Source: Comamonas fluminis (GTDB lineage: Bacteria; Pseudomonadota; Gammaproteobacteria; Burkholderiales; Burkholderiaceae_C). Taken from it: DNA of 64,000 bases. Shown here piece by piece: positions 43,385 through 52,714 of the stretch (its first letter is position 1; the number at the start of each line of letters is the position of its first letter). Location of the stretch: the NCBI RefSeq assembly GCF_019186805.1, contig NZ_CP066783.1, forward strand, positions 3,857,501-3,921,500, given 5' to 3'. The position numbers and the translations under genes are program-made. The notes beneath the pieces were generated by a model that saw only the letters and a list, made by a program, of their open reading frames with translations, did not search any database and had not been told where the DNA came from.

Positions 43385-44293
43385 CTAGCGCAAACCGGCG
43401 TTGCGCGGTTGCTTGAGCATGGCTTTCATGTCTTGCAGAGAGACTGAGCTGCTGGACTCCAGACGCAGCTTGGGCTGCGGCTTGTAGGCGTGACCATAGA
43501 CAATTTCAAAGGTCAGAGACAACTGACCATCGGCCTGCTTGTCAGACCATTTTTCGGCCATTTTCTGCACCAGTTGCTGCTTCCATGCGCGGCCGCGCAA
43601 CCCGGCAAAACGGGCGGGGTGCAAGTTGCGCCCCAGCTCGCGCAGCTCTTGCAGCAGGCGCTCGGGCGTGGCAAAGGTCAGCGTGATGCGCTCCATATCC
43701 ATCACCGGCTCGGCAAAGCCGGAATGCACCAGCATGTCGCCCCAGTCATGCATATCCGTAAAGCTGTGGCCCGCAGGCCCCCAGCCCAGCTCCGCATACA
43801 GGCGGTGCAGCTGCATCACCGTGTCTGGGCCCAGGGCCGAGAACATCACATAGCCATCCACCTTGAGCGCCTTGTGCCAGCTCTCGATCAGGGTCTGCGG
43901 GTCACCCGCTGTATGCAGCAGCATATTGGCCCAGAGCATGTCCATGGTGCCCGCGGCGGGCTCCGCCACTTCCATGCCAGCGCCCTTCCAGCGCGCAAGC
44001 TGCCACCAGCGGCTGACCAGCTTTTCCTGTGCCAGCGCCTGGCGCTGCGCCACGGGTTCGTAAATCGTGCAATCCGCCTGTGGGTAACGCTCGCGCAGCA
44101 GCTGATGTGCCTGCATGCCACCGCGCACAGGCTCCCAGTGGCACCATTGCTCTGGCGCTTTGACGATCCAGTCCAGGCGCTGCTGCATGCGATTGGCCAC
44201 CTCTTCGTGCAACCAAGGCGATTCCGCTGGAGCGCAGTTATGCCAATGGTTTGCAGCTACGGAATCAATAGTGGGAGGCAGAGCGTGGGACAT
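43385..44293 (-). CDS. BioC-like SAM-dependent methyltransferase
   Basis: The 302-residue protein has the class I methyltransferase core in somewhat weakened form, with MLWANMLLHTAGDPQTLIESWHKALKVDGYVMFSALGPDTVMQL. This is the pattern of BioC, malonyl-ACP O-methyltransferase of biotin synthesis. Glycine motif I is unclear (HWEPVRGGMQAHQLL). No other bio genes are near, so the role is uncertain. I chose the ATG at 44293 (MSHALPPTIDSVAANHWHN), since the longer frame reads into the divergent comF promoter region. Confidence 0.8.
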   Translation of the reverse strand: MSHALPPTIDSVAANHWHNCAPAESPWLHEEVANRMQQRLDWIVKAPEQWCHWEPVRGGMQAHQLLRERYPQADCTIYEPVAQRQALAQEKLVSRWWQLARWKGAGMEVAEPAAGTMDMLWANMLLHTAGDPQTLIESWHKALKVDGYVMFSALGPDTVMQLHRLYAELGWGPAGHSFTDMHDWGDMLVHSGFAEPVMDMERITLTFATPERLLQELRELGRNLHPARFAGLRGRAWKQQLVQKMAEKWSDKQADGQLSLTFEIVYGHAYKPQPKLRLESSSSVSLQDMKAMLKQPRNAGLR

Positions 44294-44393
44294 GGGCGAA
44301 CAAGGCTGGCAGAGCACACCGCACGCCCGGCAAGCTGCGCCTGGGCCGCGGTGCACCAAAACGGTAACAATGCGGCGCGAGTATATTGACACT

Positions 44394-45140
44394 ATGCCCA
44401 ACCTTGCTGCGACATGGCTATCGCGCATGCCCGCCTCGCTTCAGGCGCTGCGGGCCGTGCAAGCCATCCCCAGCCAGTGCGCAATTTGCGGCCGCTGGCC
44501 AGGGCCCCGCATCTGCACAGATTGCCACAGGCGCTGGGGTGCAGAGCAGCAACGCTGCCGCCGCTGCGCCCTGCCCTTGCAGGCCCGCACAGGCATCTGC
44601 GGCGCATGCCTAAAGCAGCCACCCAGTTTGCAGCGCTGCACCGCTGTGCTGGACTACGGCTACCCATGGCAGGGGCTGATTACGCGCTACAAATTTGATG
44701 GTGATCTGGGCCTGGTGCACAGCCTGGCGCGCTTGATGAGCGCGCACCCTGAGACGCTGCAATGCCTGCAGGACTGTGATGCGCTGCTGCCCATGCCCTC
44801 ATCGGCGCAGCGCATTCGTGAGCGCGGCTTTGACCATATGGCCTTGCTGGCAAAGGTCCTGGCCCGGCAGTCAGCCTGCCGCGTGCCACTGCTGACGCAA
44901 GTCGTTCAGCGCCAGCATGTGGAGCTGCCGCAGCACAACGCCAGCCGGCCGCAGCGCCTGCGGCAACTGCGCGGCGTATTCAGCCTGCGAGACTCTGCTG
45001 CTGCGCAGGTCACGGGCCAGCATCTGCTGGTGCTCGATGATGTGATGACCACCGGCGCAACGCTGGATGCGCTGGCGCAGTGCCTGCACAAGGCCGGTGC
45101 GGCATCGGTCTCTGCACTGGTGCTGGCCCGCACGGGCTGA
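44394..45140 (+). CDS. comF: ComF family phosphoribosyltransferase-like protein
   Basis: The 248-residue protein has an N-terminal zinc-ribbon-like set of cysteines (CAICGRWPGPRICTDCH, CRRCALPL, CGACL). A phosphoribosyltransferase domain follows with the PRPP loop LLVLDDVMTTGAT, and an earlier RIRERGFDHMALLAK segment is typical of ComF/GntX. ComF helps DNA uptake in competent bacteria. It is divergent from the BioC-like gene, with 100 bases between starts. Confidence 0.92.
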   Translation: MPNLAATWLSRMPASLQALRAVQAIPSQCAICGRWPGPRICTDCHRRWGAEQQRCRRCALPLQARTGICGACLKQPPSLQRCTAVLDYGYPWQGLITRYKFDGDLGLVHSLARLMSAHPETLQCLQDCDALLPMPSSAQRIRERGFDHMALLAKVLARQSACRVPLLTQVVQRQHVELPQHNASRPQRLRQLRGVFSLRDSAAAQVTGQHLLVLDDVMTTGATLDALAQCLHKAGAASVSALVLARTG

Positions 45141-45231
45141 CAGCCATTTCCCCTGCTTGACCCATGCTGCCCAGTCTGGAACTGCGGCAGATAGCTGCAC
45201 CGCCCAAGCCTGCCCTGCACAATAGCGCCCC

Positions 45232-45726
45232 ATGTTTCATATCGTTCTGGTGGCCCCCGAGATCCCACCCAACACGGGCAACGTCATTCGACTGGCGGCC
45301 AATACCGGCTGCAGCCTGCATCTGATCGAGCCTCTGGGCTTTTCCATGGAAGACCGCCACATGCGCCGTGCCGGTCTGGACTACCACGAGTACGCCAATG
45401 TGGCCCGCCATGCAAACTGGGATGCGTTCATGCAGACCTGCAATCCCCAGCGCGACCGCATGTTTGCCATGACAACCCATAGCAGCAGCCCGGCGCACGC
45501 TATCAAATTTCAAGCTGGTGACTGGCTGGTATTTGGCTCTGAAAGCAAGGGCCTGCCGCCTGATGTCCGCGCCCAGTTTCCCAACGAGCAGCGCCTGCGC
45601 CTGCCCATGCTGGCGTCCCAGCGCAGCCTGAATCTGTCCAATGCCGTGGCAGTGACGGTGTTTGAAGCCTGGCGCCAGCAGGATTTTGCCGGTGCCGCAC
45701 TGGCAGAGCCTGTACCTGCACCCTGA
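45232..45726 (+). CDS. trmL: tRNA (cytidine/uridine(34)-2'-O)-methyltransferase TrmL
   Basis: The 164-residue SPOUT methyltransferase opens MFHIVLVAPEIPPNTGNVIRLAANTGC and carries knot motifs LVFGSESKGLPPDV and RLPMLASQRSLNLSNAVAV. TrmL methylates the ribose at wobble position 34 of certain leucine tRNAs. Length matches the family (about 155-165). It follows comF by 91 bases. Confidence 0.96.
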   Translation: MFHIVLVAPEIPPNTGNVIRLAANTGCSLHLIEPLGFSMEDRHMRRAGLDYHEYANVARHANWDAFMQTCNPQRDRMFAMTTHSSSPAHAIKFQAGDWLVFGSESKGLPPDVRAQFPNEQRLRLPMLASQRSLNLSNAVAVTVFEAWRQQDFAGAALAEPVPAP

Positions 45727-45879
45727 AACCATATTCACATCACCAATAGAACGATGAGTTGTGATTAAAGGGATTTTTCTTTCGATTCGATAGACCTACA
45801 GTACAACCCATGGACTTGAACAAGCGCGGCGATGTCCGCCCGCAAAGCAAGCCTGCCCACTGATACTGAAGGACTCATC

Positions 45880-46218
45880 ATGAAATTCGCTCGTCACATC
45901 GCCAGCCGTTTTGCTTTTGCCGCCGCCCTGACTGCATCCGCCTTTGCCGCACAGGCCGCGGGCTTTGACTTCACCAACAACCATTTCCCTCCCCAGGACC
46001 AAAGCCAGTCCACTTTGACCCGTGCTGAAGTCAAGGCCCAGGTGCTGGATGCCATCTCCAAGGGCCAGATGCTGTCGCAAGGCCAGTCTTATCTGCCACT
46101 GTCGGCCCAACAGCAACAGCAACAGCAGCAACCCGCCTCCGCCCTGAGCCGCGAGCAAGTGCGCCGCGAAACCATGGCCGCTGAAAAGGCCGGTCTGCTC
46201 GACAACTACGGCGCATGA
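45880..46218 (+). CDS. DUF4148 family secreted protein
   Basis: This 112-residue protein starts at the ATG at 45880 with AAGGA six bases ahead. A signal peptide ends after FAAQAAG, then LTRAEVKAQVLDAISKGQM, the DUF4148 signature, follows. A run of eight glutamines comes before a second SREQVRRETMAAEKAGLL repeat. Members are small periplasmic proteins of unknown role, common in Burkholderiales. A terminator follows. Confidence 0.85.
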   Translation: MKFARHIASRFAFAAALTASAFAAQAAGFDFTNNHFPPQDQSQSTLTRAEVKAQVLDAISKGQMLSQGQSYLPLSAQQQQQQQQPASALSREQVRRETMAAEKAGLLDNYGA

Positions 46219-46260
46219 GTAGTGCCCCGGCACCATCGGCAGCCCACTGCCGTTCCAGCA

Positions 46261-46294
46261 AAAAAGCCTCAAGGTCAGACCCTGAGGCTTTTTT
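46261..46294 (+). terminator. Rho-independent terminator
   Basis: AAAAAGCCTCA (46261-46271) pairs with TGAGGCTTTTTT (46283-46294). The A-run and T-run on either side let it serve both the DUF4148 gene and the convergent MaoC gene. Confidence 0.85.
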
Positions 46295-46316
46295 CATGGA
46301 AAGAACAGACTCAGCT

Positions 46317-46781
46317 TCAGGCCTTGGCCCCATAGCTGCGCGCCAGCGACTCGGCCACGCACACCGGTTTGTCGCCCCCTTCGCGCTCTACCGTCACCAG
46401 CCAGGTCATCTGCACACCTTCTGGCTCGATGCGTTCTGCCGCCTGCAGGGTCAAACGTGCGCGCAAGCGACTGTTGACGGGCACCGGCGCCATGAAGCGC
46501 ACTTTGTTCAGGCCATAGTTCACCCCCATCTTCGCGCCTTCGATGGCGAAGGTTTCCTCAAAAAAGCGCGGCAGCAGTGACAGAGTCAGAAAGCCGTGGG
46601 CAATGGGTGCACCAAATGGGCCTTTGGCTGCGCGTTCTGGATCGGTGTGAATCCATTGCTGGTCGCCCGTGGCATCGGCAAACAGCTGAATCTGCGCCTG
46701 GGTAATGGTCAGCCAGTCGCTGACTGCCACTTCCTGCCCTATGCAGGACAGCACTTCGGAATAGGAATGAAAGGTTTTCAT
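46317..46781 (-). CDS. MaoC-like hotdog-fold dehydratase
   Basis: The 154-residue protein has the hotdog hydratase 2 motif LFADATGDQQWIHTDPERA with the catalytic Asp and His, then GPFGAPIAHGFLTLSLLPRF. Such proteins hydrate enoyl-CoA esters. The ATG at 46781 (MKTFHSYSEV) is the natural start; the longer frame lacks homology. It stands alone, converging on the DUF4148 gene. Confidence 0.9.
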   Translation of the reverse strand: MKTFHSYSEVLSCIGQEVAVSDWLTITQAQIQLFADATGDQQWIHTDPERAAKGPFGAPIAHGFLTLSLLPRFFEETFAIEGAKMGVNYGLNKVRFMAPVPVNSRLRARLTLQAAERIEPEGVQMTWLVTVEREGGDKPVCVAESLARSYGAKA

Positions 46782-46914
46782 GCCTGCCACTGTAGAAGCA
46801 GCCTGCGCACCGCCTTGTCTGGCGCGGGACAAGGGTTAGCCCATAGAAATCAAGCTAAAAACAAGCTGCAGCCTTGGTATATCAAGCGCTACCAGCTATC
46901 TTTTTTGATAAGAC

Positions 46915-47547
46915 TCAGGCTTCTGAAGAGCGCTGCACAAAGAACAGGCCCGCACCCACCGCCATCAGCAGGCCGCCAAATACACGGTTCTGGTTGCGCA
47001 TGGCACGCGCACTGCGCATCAGGCCGCGCAGCGCACTGGCCCCCGCCGCGTAGCTGTGCATGACTGTGGTGTCCACCGCCAGCATGGTGATGGCGAGGAT
47101 GGCCAGTTGCGGTGCCAGAGGCCGGCTGGTGGTCATGAACTGGGGCAGCACGGCCACCATGAAGATGATGCCCTTGGGGTTGGTGGCATTGGTCAGAAAG
47201 CCGGTCAGCACCCGCTTTTTCAGGCTGACCTCTGGTGCGGCCTCCTGCGTCATCAGCGGCGAGCCACCAGAGCGCCACTGGTTGAAGCCCAGATAGATCA
47301 GATAGCAGGCGCCCACCACCTTGACGACATTGAAGGCCCACTCAGACGCCATCAGCAGCGAACCCACGCCAGCGCCTGCAATCAGCAAGATGGCCAGCAG
47401 ACCCAGTTGCAAACCCATGATGGTGGCGCTGGTCTTGCGCACCCCGTAAGACAGGCCATGGCTCATGGACAGCACAGCCCCGGACCCCGGCGATACCGCA
47501 ATGATCCAGGACGCCACAAAAAATGCGAACCACGTATGCCAATCCAT
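46915..47547 (-). CDS. LysE family amino acid exporter
   Basis: The 210-residue membrane protein has about six helices and the LysE/RhtB start WFAFFVASWIIAVSPGSGAVLSMSHGLSYG, plus GFLTNATNPKGIIFMVAVLPQF. Family members export amino acids or homoserine lactones; substrate unknown. AGAGG precedes the ATG at 47547 by six bases. Confidence 0.92.
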   Translation of the reverse strand: MDWHTWFAFFVASWIIAVSPGSGAVLSMSHGLSYGVRKTSATIMGLQLGLLAILLIAGAGVGSLLMASEWAFNVVKVVGACYLIYLGFNQWRSGGSPLMTQEAAPEVSLKKRVLTGFLTNATNPKGIIFMVAVLPQFMTTSRPLAPQLAILAITMLAVDTTVMHSYAAGASALRGLMRSARAMRNQNRVFGGLLMAVGAGLFFVQRSSEA

Positions 47548-47743
47548 CACAAACCTCTGCCGTACCAGCCATCGAACAAGGCAGATATCTTAAAAGTTGC
47601 GCGCAAGGCTTGCAGACGCAGCTGGGACAAGCCGATATAAGCAATCAGTAACGATTCATTGAAATTTCTGGCCTGTCAAAAAGCTGACGCTTGTTACAAA
47701 GTGCCAAAATGGACCGCATTCGGGTTAATACCAAGCATCCTTC

Positions 47744-49636
47744 ATGGAACACAGCACCCCCATCTGGCTGAGCTACGGCTTTATCTACCTCACCGCCGCC
47801 GTTCTGGCCGTTCCCATTGCCCGCGCTCTTGGCCTGGGCGCCATCATTGGCTATCTGGGTGCAGGCATTGCCATGGGCCCCTGGGGCTTTGGTCTGGTCA
47901 AGAACGTGGACGACATCCTGCACTTTGCCGAGTTTGGCGTGGTGCTGATGCTGTTCGTTATCGGCCTTGAATTGCAGCCCAAGCGGCTGTGGGAACTGCG
48001 GCGCCCCATTTTTGGCTGGGGCATGGCGCAGATGCTGGTCTGCACCGGCATTTTGTTTGTTGCCGCCTGGGGCTTTGGCTTTTCCTGGCGCGTGAGCCTG
48101 ATTGCCGGCATGGGCCTGGCGCTGTCATCCACCGCCATCTGCCTGCAGGTGATGGCTGAGCGCAACCTCATGCGCACCCCCAGCGGGCAGGCCGCGTTTT
48201 CGATTTTGTTGTTTCAGGACGTAGCCGCCATCCCCATCTTGGCGCTGATTCCCATTCTGGGCGCCTACAAAGCCGCCCACGCCACACACACCGATGGCCA
48301 TATCTGGATTGCCATCTTCAAGACCGTGGGCACGATTGCCGCAGTCATCATTGGCGGTCGTCTGCTGCTGCAGCCCGTGCTGCGCTGGATTGCCCGCAGC
48401 AAGACTCCCGAAATCTTTACCGCCACATCGCTGCTGCTGGTGGTGGGCATTGCCATGCTGATGACGCAGGTGGGCCTGTCCATGGCGCTGGGTGCTTTTC
48501 TGGCCGGCGTGCTGCTGGCCGACAGCGAATACCGCAGCGAACTGGAAACCAATATCGAGCCATTCAAGGGCCTGCTGCTGGGCCTGTTCTTCATGGCCGT
48601 GGGCATGAGCATTGACTTTGGCGTCATCCTCAAATCGCCCTGGGCCATGGCCGCCATGGTGGTGGGTTTCATCAGCCTCAAGGCGCTGATGATTTTGGGC
48701 CTGGCCAAGTTCATGAAACTGCCCTGGCGCGAGCGACCTGTCTTCACGCTGATGCTGGCCCAGGGCGGTGAGTTCGCCTTTGTGGTGTTCCAGACAGCTG
48801 CGCAGTACAAGGTGTTTCGCCACAGCATCTCATCCATGCTGGTGGCTGCTGTGGCGCTTTCCATGCTGCTGGGGCCGCTGCTGCTGGTGGCGCTGGACAA
48901 GCTGCTGCTGCGCCGCTTCTCCACCATCAAGGAAGAAGACGGCCAGAGCACCAAGGCCAAGGAGATTTCCGAGCAGCAGGAGTCGCCCATCATCATTGCG
49001 GGCTTTGGCCGCTATGGCCAGATCGTGGCCCGCGTGCTGCTGGCCCAAGGTCAGCGCCCCACCATTCTGGATCACAGCGTGGAAATGCTGGAAGCCGCCC
49101 AGACCTATGGCTACCGCGTCTTCTATGGCGATGCCACCCGTATCGACCTGCTGCGCATTGCCGGGGCTGCATCGGCCCGCGTGCTGGTGATTGCCGTGGA
49201 TTCGCCTGAGCAATCCATCAAGATTGCCACTCAGGTGCGCAAACACTTCCCCAACCTCGAAGTCGTCGCCCGCGCCCGCGATCTGGACCACTGGTTCCGT
49301 CTGCGCGATGCGGGGGTCACTCATGCAGAGCGCGAGGTTTTCGAGTCCAGTCTGCTCTCCGCACAGTCCGTGCTGGAGCTGATCGGCGAGAGCCCTGCCG
49401 AAGCCAAACGCATGACGGAGCGCTTTCGCGAGCACAACCTGGCGCTGGCCGAGCGCATGTACCCCCACTACAAAGACCAGAACCAGCTGATTGCCGTGGC
49501 CAAGCAAGGCCGCCAGCAACTGGTGGAGCAAATGGCCAAGGAACGAGCTGCCCTGCTGGAAAAACACGACAGCGAGGAACCACAAGCCGCTGCAGCTACG
49601 CAAGACCACAGCCCTGCTGGCTCACAGCAGCCGTGA
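47744..49636 (+). CDS. Kef-type potassium/proton antiporter (CPA2 family)
   Basis: The 630-residue protein has about 12 membrane segments of the cation:proton antiporter-2 type (ALGLGAIIGYLGAGIAMGPWGFGL, FEFGVVLMLFVIGLEL-like stretch). A cytoplasmic RCK/TrkA-N domain follows with a Rossmann start, IIIAGFGRYGQIVARVL, and a C-terminal tail rich in Gln and Ala. It is of KefB/KefC type; glutathione-adduct gating is known for those proteins, but whether it applies here is uncertain. No KefF/KefG partner is near. Confidence 0.9.
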   Translation: MEHSTPIWLSYGFIYLTAAVLAVPIARALGLGAIIGYLGAGIAMGPWGFGLVKNVDDILHFAEFGVVLMLFVIGLELQPKRLWELRRPIFGWGMAQMLVCTGILFVAAWGFGFSWRVSLIAGMGLALSSTAICLQVMAERNLMRTPSGQAAFSILLFQDVAAIPILALIPILGAYKAAHATHTDGHIWIAIFKTVGTIAAVIIGGRLLLQPVLRWIARSKTPEIFTATSLLLVVGIAMLMTQVGLSMALGAFLAGVLLADSEYRSELETNIEPFKGLLLGLFFMAVGMSIDFGVILKSPWAMAAMVVGFISLKALMILGLAKFMKLPWRERPVFTLMLAQGGEFAFVVFQTAAQYKVFRHSISSMLVAAVALSMLLGPLLLVALDKLLLRRFSTIKEEDGQSTKAKEISEQQESPIIIAGFGRYGQIVARVLLAQGQRPTILDHSVEMLEAAQTYGYRVFYGDATRIDLLRIAGAASARVLVIAVDSPEQSIKIATQVRKHFPNLEVVARARDLDHWFRLRDAGVTHAEREVFESSLLSAQSVLELIGESPAEAKRMTERFREHNLALAERMYPHYKDQNQLIAVAKQGRQQLVEQMAKERAALLEKHDSEEPQAAAATQDHSPAGSQQP

Positions 49637-49652
49637 TACGCTGCGCGCCATC

Positions 49653-50105
49653 ATGTTCAACCCCAGTCAAGCCGACGTACGGCGATTTTTTTGCGGTGTT
49701 CGCGCCAAGATGATCAGCGGCGCACCCATGGAGGCCATCGAGACGCTGGCCAGTCTGTGGATCGACGAGCACCCCGAGTATTTTGCGGAGCTGGCAGACG
49801 CCGATGCCGCCGTGGCCCGTAACTACGATGCAGAGCCAGAGCGCACCAATCCGTTTCTGCACCTGTCCATGCACCTGTCCATCAGCGAGCAATGCAGTGT
49901 GGATTCACCGCGCGGCATTCGCCAGGCGGTAGAGCTGCTGACCAAGAAGCGCGACCTGCACGACGCCCACCACGCCGCCATGGAATGCCTGGGCCAGATG
50001 CTGTGGGAAAGCCAGCGCGCTGGCCGCCCCCCTGATGGCGAAGCCTATGTGGCCGGCGTGCAGCGCCTGGCCACTACGGATGGCAGCTTCAAAAGCGCCA
50101 GCTGA
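49653..50105 (+). CDS. DUF1841 family protein
   Basis: The 150-residue protein opens MFNPSQADVRRFFCGVR and contains NPFLHLSMHLSISEQ and HDAHHAAMECLGQMLWE, the DUF1841 pattern. The His-rich motif hints at metal binding, but no role is known. I chose the ATG at 49653, 16 bases after the antiporter stop; the longer frame overlaps the antiporter gene. A terminator follows. Confidence 0.88.
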   Translation: MFNPSQADVRRFFCGVRAKMISGAPMEAIETLASLWIDEHPEYFAELADADAAVARNYDAEPERTNPFLHLSMHLSISEQCSVDSPRGIRQAVELLTKKRDLHDAHHAAMECLGQMLWESQRAGRPPDGEAYVAGVQRLATTDGSFKSAS

Positions 50106-50142
50106 AAGCCAGCACATCCTGGGATCAAACATCTTAAAAAGC

Positions 50143-50169
50143 AAAAAGCCCGTTTTCACGGGCTTTTTT
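50143..50169. terminator. Rho-independent terminator
   Basis: AAAAAGCCCGT pairs with ACGGGCTTTTTT across a four-base loop. It lies between the convergent DUF1841 and cytochrome c4 genes and can act for both. Confidence 0.85.
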
Positions 50170-50186
50170 GTGGGCGGGTGCCGACC

Positions 50187-50849
50187 TTATTTCTGGCCGA
50201 AACGGAAGTGGGGCTGCGCCACCACCTGCATCTCGCTGTCCAGCGTGCCAATGTACTTGGCCAGTTGCTGCAGCTCATCATTCTTGAACTGTTTCGCAAT
50301 ACCGGCCATCACGCCGTTGCTGCGACCAATCAGCGGATTGTTCTCGGTCTTGTATGACTGCAGAGCGCGGAAGACGTAGTCCGAATACTGGCCCGCCACC
50401 TTGGGGTAGGAAGGATCGATGGGTTTGGAGAAGCCTTCACCGTGACAAGAGAAGCAGGCGCCCTTTTGCAGCAGTGCGGTGACTGCGGCATTGGCCTCCT
50501 TGGGCTTGCCATCCTTGGTCTTGCCATGGCCTGCATAGAACGCAGCCACATCGGCCATGTCCTGATCGCTGAGCGAATCAGCAATGCCGCGCATGGTGGG
50601 GTGTTTACGCTCGCCCTTCTTGTAGGCGTTCAGGGCCGAGACGATATAAACCTCGTTCTGCCCACCAATCATGGGCACCTTGTACACCTCAGGAAAGCTG
50701 GCCTGATAGCCGGGAATACCGTGGCAGCCGATACACATGGCGACTTTGCCTTCGCCCGCCTTTGCATCGCCCTTGACGGCCTGTGCATTTGCCATGCCGG
50801 TCACTGATGCGACAACAACTGCCAATACCGTGGTCCAAGTTTTTATCAT
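50187..50849 (-). CDS. Diheme cytochrome c4-like protein
   Basis: The 220-residue periplasmic protein has a signal peptide (TWTTVLAVVVASVTGMANAQA) and two cytochrome c domains with heme sites CIGCH and CFSCH, each followed by a methionine ligand region (HPTMRGIAD, NGVMAGIAK). The layout is that of cytochrome c4, which shuttles electrons to terminal oxidases. The ATG at 50849 is preferred because the extra 32 residues upstream would bury the signal peptide. Divergent from the MoxR gene. Confidence 0.92.
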   Translation of the reverse strand: MIKTWTTVLAVVVASVTGMANAQAVKGDAKAGEGKVAMCIGCHGIPGYQASFPEVYKVPMIGGQNEVYIVSALNAYKKGERKHPTMRGIADSLSDQDMADVAAFYAGHGKTKDGKPKEANAAVTALLQKGACFSCHGEGFSKPIDPSYPKVAGQYSDYVFRALQSYKTENNPLIGRSNGVMAGIAKQFKNDELQQLAKYIGTLDSEMQVVAQPHFRFGQK

Positions 50850-50965
50850 TTTGCGCGCACAATCCTTCAAGAGTTCAGACGGGTGCTCAAATGCCTTGCT
50901 GCAGTGCAAATGATTATGGCAGGCAGAATTTGGCACGCTTATCAATACTTACGCTGATACCGCCC

Positions 50966-51808
50966 ATGAAGTTTCAAGGTTCCGACAAATACGTTGCCAC
51001 GCAAGATCTGATGCTGGCTGTGAACGCCGCCGCTACCCTGCAGCGCCCCCTGCTCATCAAGGGTGAGCCAGGCACTGGCAAGACCATGCTGGCCGAGGAA
51101 GTGGCCGCGGCGCTGAAGATGCCGCTGCTGCAGTGGCACATCAAGTCCACGACCAAGGCCCAGCAAGGCCTGTACGAATACGACGCCGTCAGCCGCCTGC
51201 GCGACAGCCAGCTGGGCGACGAGCGCGTCAAGGACATCACCAACTACATCGTCAAGGGCGTGCTCTGGCAGGCCTTCATGGCCGATGAACCCGTGGTGCT
51301 GCTGATCGACGAGATCGACAAGGCCGACATCGAATTCCCCAACGACCTGTTGCGCGAAATCGACCGCATGGAGTTCTATTGCTACGAGACCCACGAGATG
51401 ATTCGCGCCAAGCACCGCCCGCTGGTGTTCATCACGTCGAACAACGAAAAAGAACTGCCCGACGCCTTTCTGCGCCGCTGCTTCTTCCACTACATCAAGT
51501 TCCCTGACGCCGACACCATGCGCCAGATCGTGGACGTGCACTTTCCCAAGCTGCAGGGCGAGTTGCTCAGCGCCGCCATGAAGGTGTTCTACGACGTGCG
51601 CAATCTGCCGGGCCTCAAGAAAAAGCCTTCCACCTCCGAGCTGATCGACTGGCTCAAGCTGCTGGTGGCTGAGGACATTCCCGCTTCCTCCCTGCAGTCC
51701 GAAGATGGCAAAGTCAGCGTGCCGCCCATGGTGGGCGCGCTACTGAAGAACGAACAGGACATGAGCCTGTTTGAAAAGCTGGTCTTCATGAACCAGCGCA
51801 ACCGCTGA
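50966..51808 (+). CDS. MoxR-type AAA+ ATPase (chromosomal)
   Basis: The 280-residue AAA+ protein begins MKFQGSDKYVATQDL. It has Walker A GEPGTGKT, Walker B VVLLIDEIDKAD, sensor-like ITSNNEKELPDAFLRR and a C-terminal lid. It is of the MoxR class and belongs with the VWA protein at 53468-54655, from which it is separated by three genes. Such pairs serve as metal-insertion or assembly chaperones. The ATG at 50966 is used; the longer frame upstream overlaps the divergent cytochrome gene. Confidence 0.93.
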   Translation: MKFQGSDKYVATQDLMLAVNAAATLQRPLLIKGEPGTGKTMLAEEVAAALKMPLLQWHIKSTTKAQQGLYEYDAVSRLRDSQLGDERVKDITNYIVKGVLWQAFMADEPVVLLIDEIDKADIEFPNDLLREIDRMEFYCYETHEMIRAKHRPLVFITSNNEKELPDAFLRRCFFHYIKFPDADTMRQIVDVHFPKLQGELLSAAMKVFYDVRNLPGLKKKPSTSELIDWLKLLVAEDIPASSLQSEDGKVSVPPMVGALLKNEQDMSLFEKLVFMNQRNR

Positions 51809-51837
51809 AGCCATCGATATACGGAGGAGCCTGCCCC

Positions 51838-52068
51838 ATGAGCACTGCACAACAACTGTTGCTGGAAGGCAGCTCCGACGCGATGGGTTTTGTAGGTGGC
51901 GCCCTGCTAGGCTGGGGTCTGGCCCATGTACTGGGCTTTGACCTGTTTGCCACAGGCTATGGCGCAGGCAGCATTGCAGCGATTGTCATGGTGGGCCTGG
52001 GCGGTGGCCTTGGCCTGCAACTGGCACGCCGCTGGCGCCGAAGCCGCCTCAGTCGCGCCACCCGGTAA
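51838..52068 (+). CDS. Small glycine-rich membrane protein, 76 residues
   Basis: Two hydrophobic, glycine-zipper-like helices (GFVGGALLGWGLAHVLG and GYGAGSIAAIVMVGLGGGLGLQLA) are followed by an Arg-rich tail, RRWRRSRLSRATR, expected on the cytoplasmic side. GGAG stands before the ATG. It lies between the MoxR gene and an acetyltransferase gene. Function unknown. Confidence 0.75.
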   Translation: MSTAQQLLLEGSSDAMGFVGGALLGWGLAHVLGFDLFATGYGAGSIAAIVMVGLGGGLGLQLARRWRRSRLSRATR

Positions 52069-52090
52069 ATGCTGAAAATCAGAGAGAGTT

Positions 52091-52693
52091 ATGGCCTTTG
52101 TAGAACCCGTCACCCTGCGTGACCGCGGCGTGCGACTGGAGCCGCTGGCACTGACACATGAAGCAGGTCTTGCCGCCGCCGCCGCGGATGGTGAGCTGTG
52201 GAAACTGCGCATCACCTCGGTGCCCGAGCCGCAGGAAACCCGCAGCTATATCGAAGCCGCTTTGCTGGGTCGTGAGCAAGGTCATCGCTTTGCCTTTGCC
52301 GTGCTCGATGACGACAGCGGCAAGGTACTGGGCACCACCAGCTATCACGACATCGTGCCCGCCATACGCAGGCTGGAGATTGGCTACACCTGGTACGCCA
52401 AAAGCATGCAGCGCACCCACGTCAACACCTCGGCCAAGCTGCTGATGATGGCGCACGCCTTTGGCACGCTGGGCTGCCATGTGGTGGGCTGGCGCACGGA
52501 CAATTTCAACTTCGCCAGCCAGCGCGCCATTGAGCGGCTGGGCGCCAAGAAAGACGGCGTGCTGCGCGGCCATGCGCTGCGCCGCGACGGTACGATCCGC
52601 GACACGGTGATGTATTCCATGCGCAGTGGTGAGTGGCCCGAAGCGCGTGCGCAACTGCTCTATCTTTTAGAGCAGCACACGCTTACCAAATAA
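52091..52693 (+). CDS. GNAT family N-acetyltransferase (RimJ/RimL-like)
   Basis: The 200-residue protein has the GNAT core of the RimJ type: an EPVTLRDRGVRLEPL start, VLGTTSYHDIVPAIRRLEIGYTWY, and WRTDNFNFASQRAIERLGAKKDGVLRGHALRRDGTIRDTVMYSM. RimJ-type enzymes acetylate protein N termini or small molecules; substrate unknown. It is convergent with the DUF4375 gene. Confidence 0.88.
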   Translation: MAFVEPVTLRDRGVRLEPLALTHEAGLAAAAADGELWKLRITSVPEPQETRSYIEAALLGREQGHRFAFAVLDDDSGKVLGTTSYHDIVPAIRRLEIGYTWYAKSMQRTHVNTSAKLLMMAHAFGTLGCHVVGWRTDNFNFASQRAIERLGAKKDGVLRGHALRRDGTIRDTVMYSMRSGEWPEARAQLLYLLEQHTLTK

Positions 52694-52714
52694 GCGCTAC
52701 AGACCCCAAACACC

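Noticed and set aside
43122..43416. Short frames upstream of ctaC
   Set aside because: No motif, no ribosome-binding sequence, and composition like GC-rich spacer.
43385..44293. Confident naming as bioC
   Set aside because: Glycine motif I is weak and no biotin genes are adjacent, so I keep it as BioC-like without a symbol.
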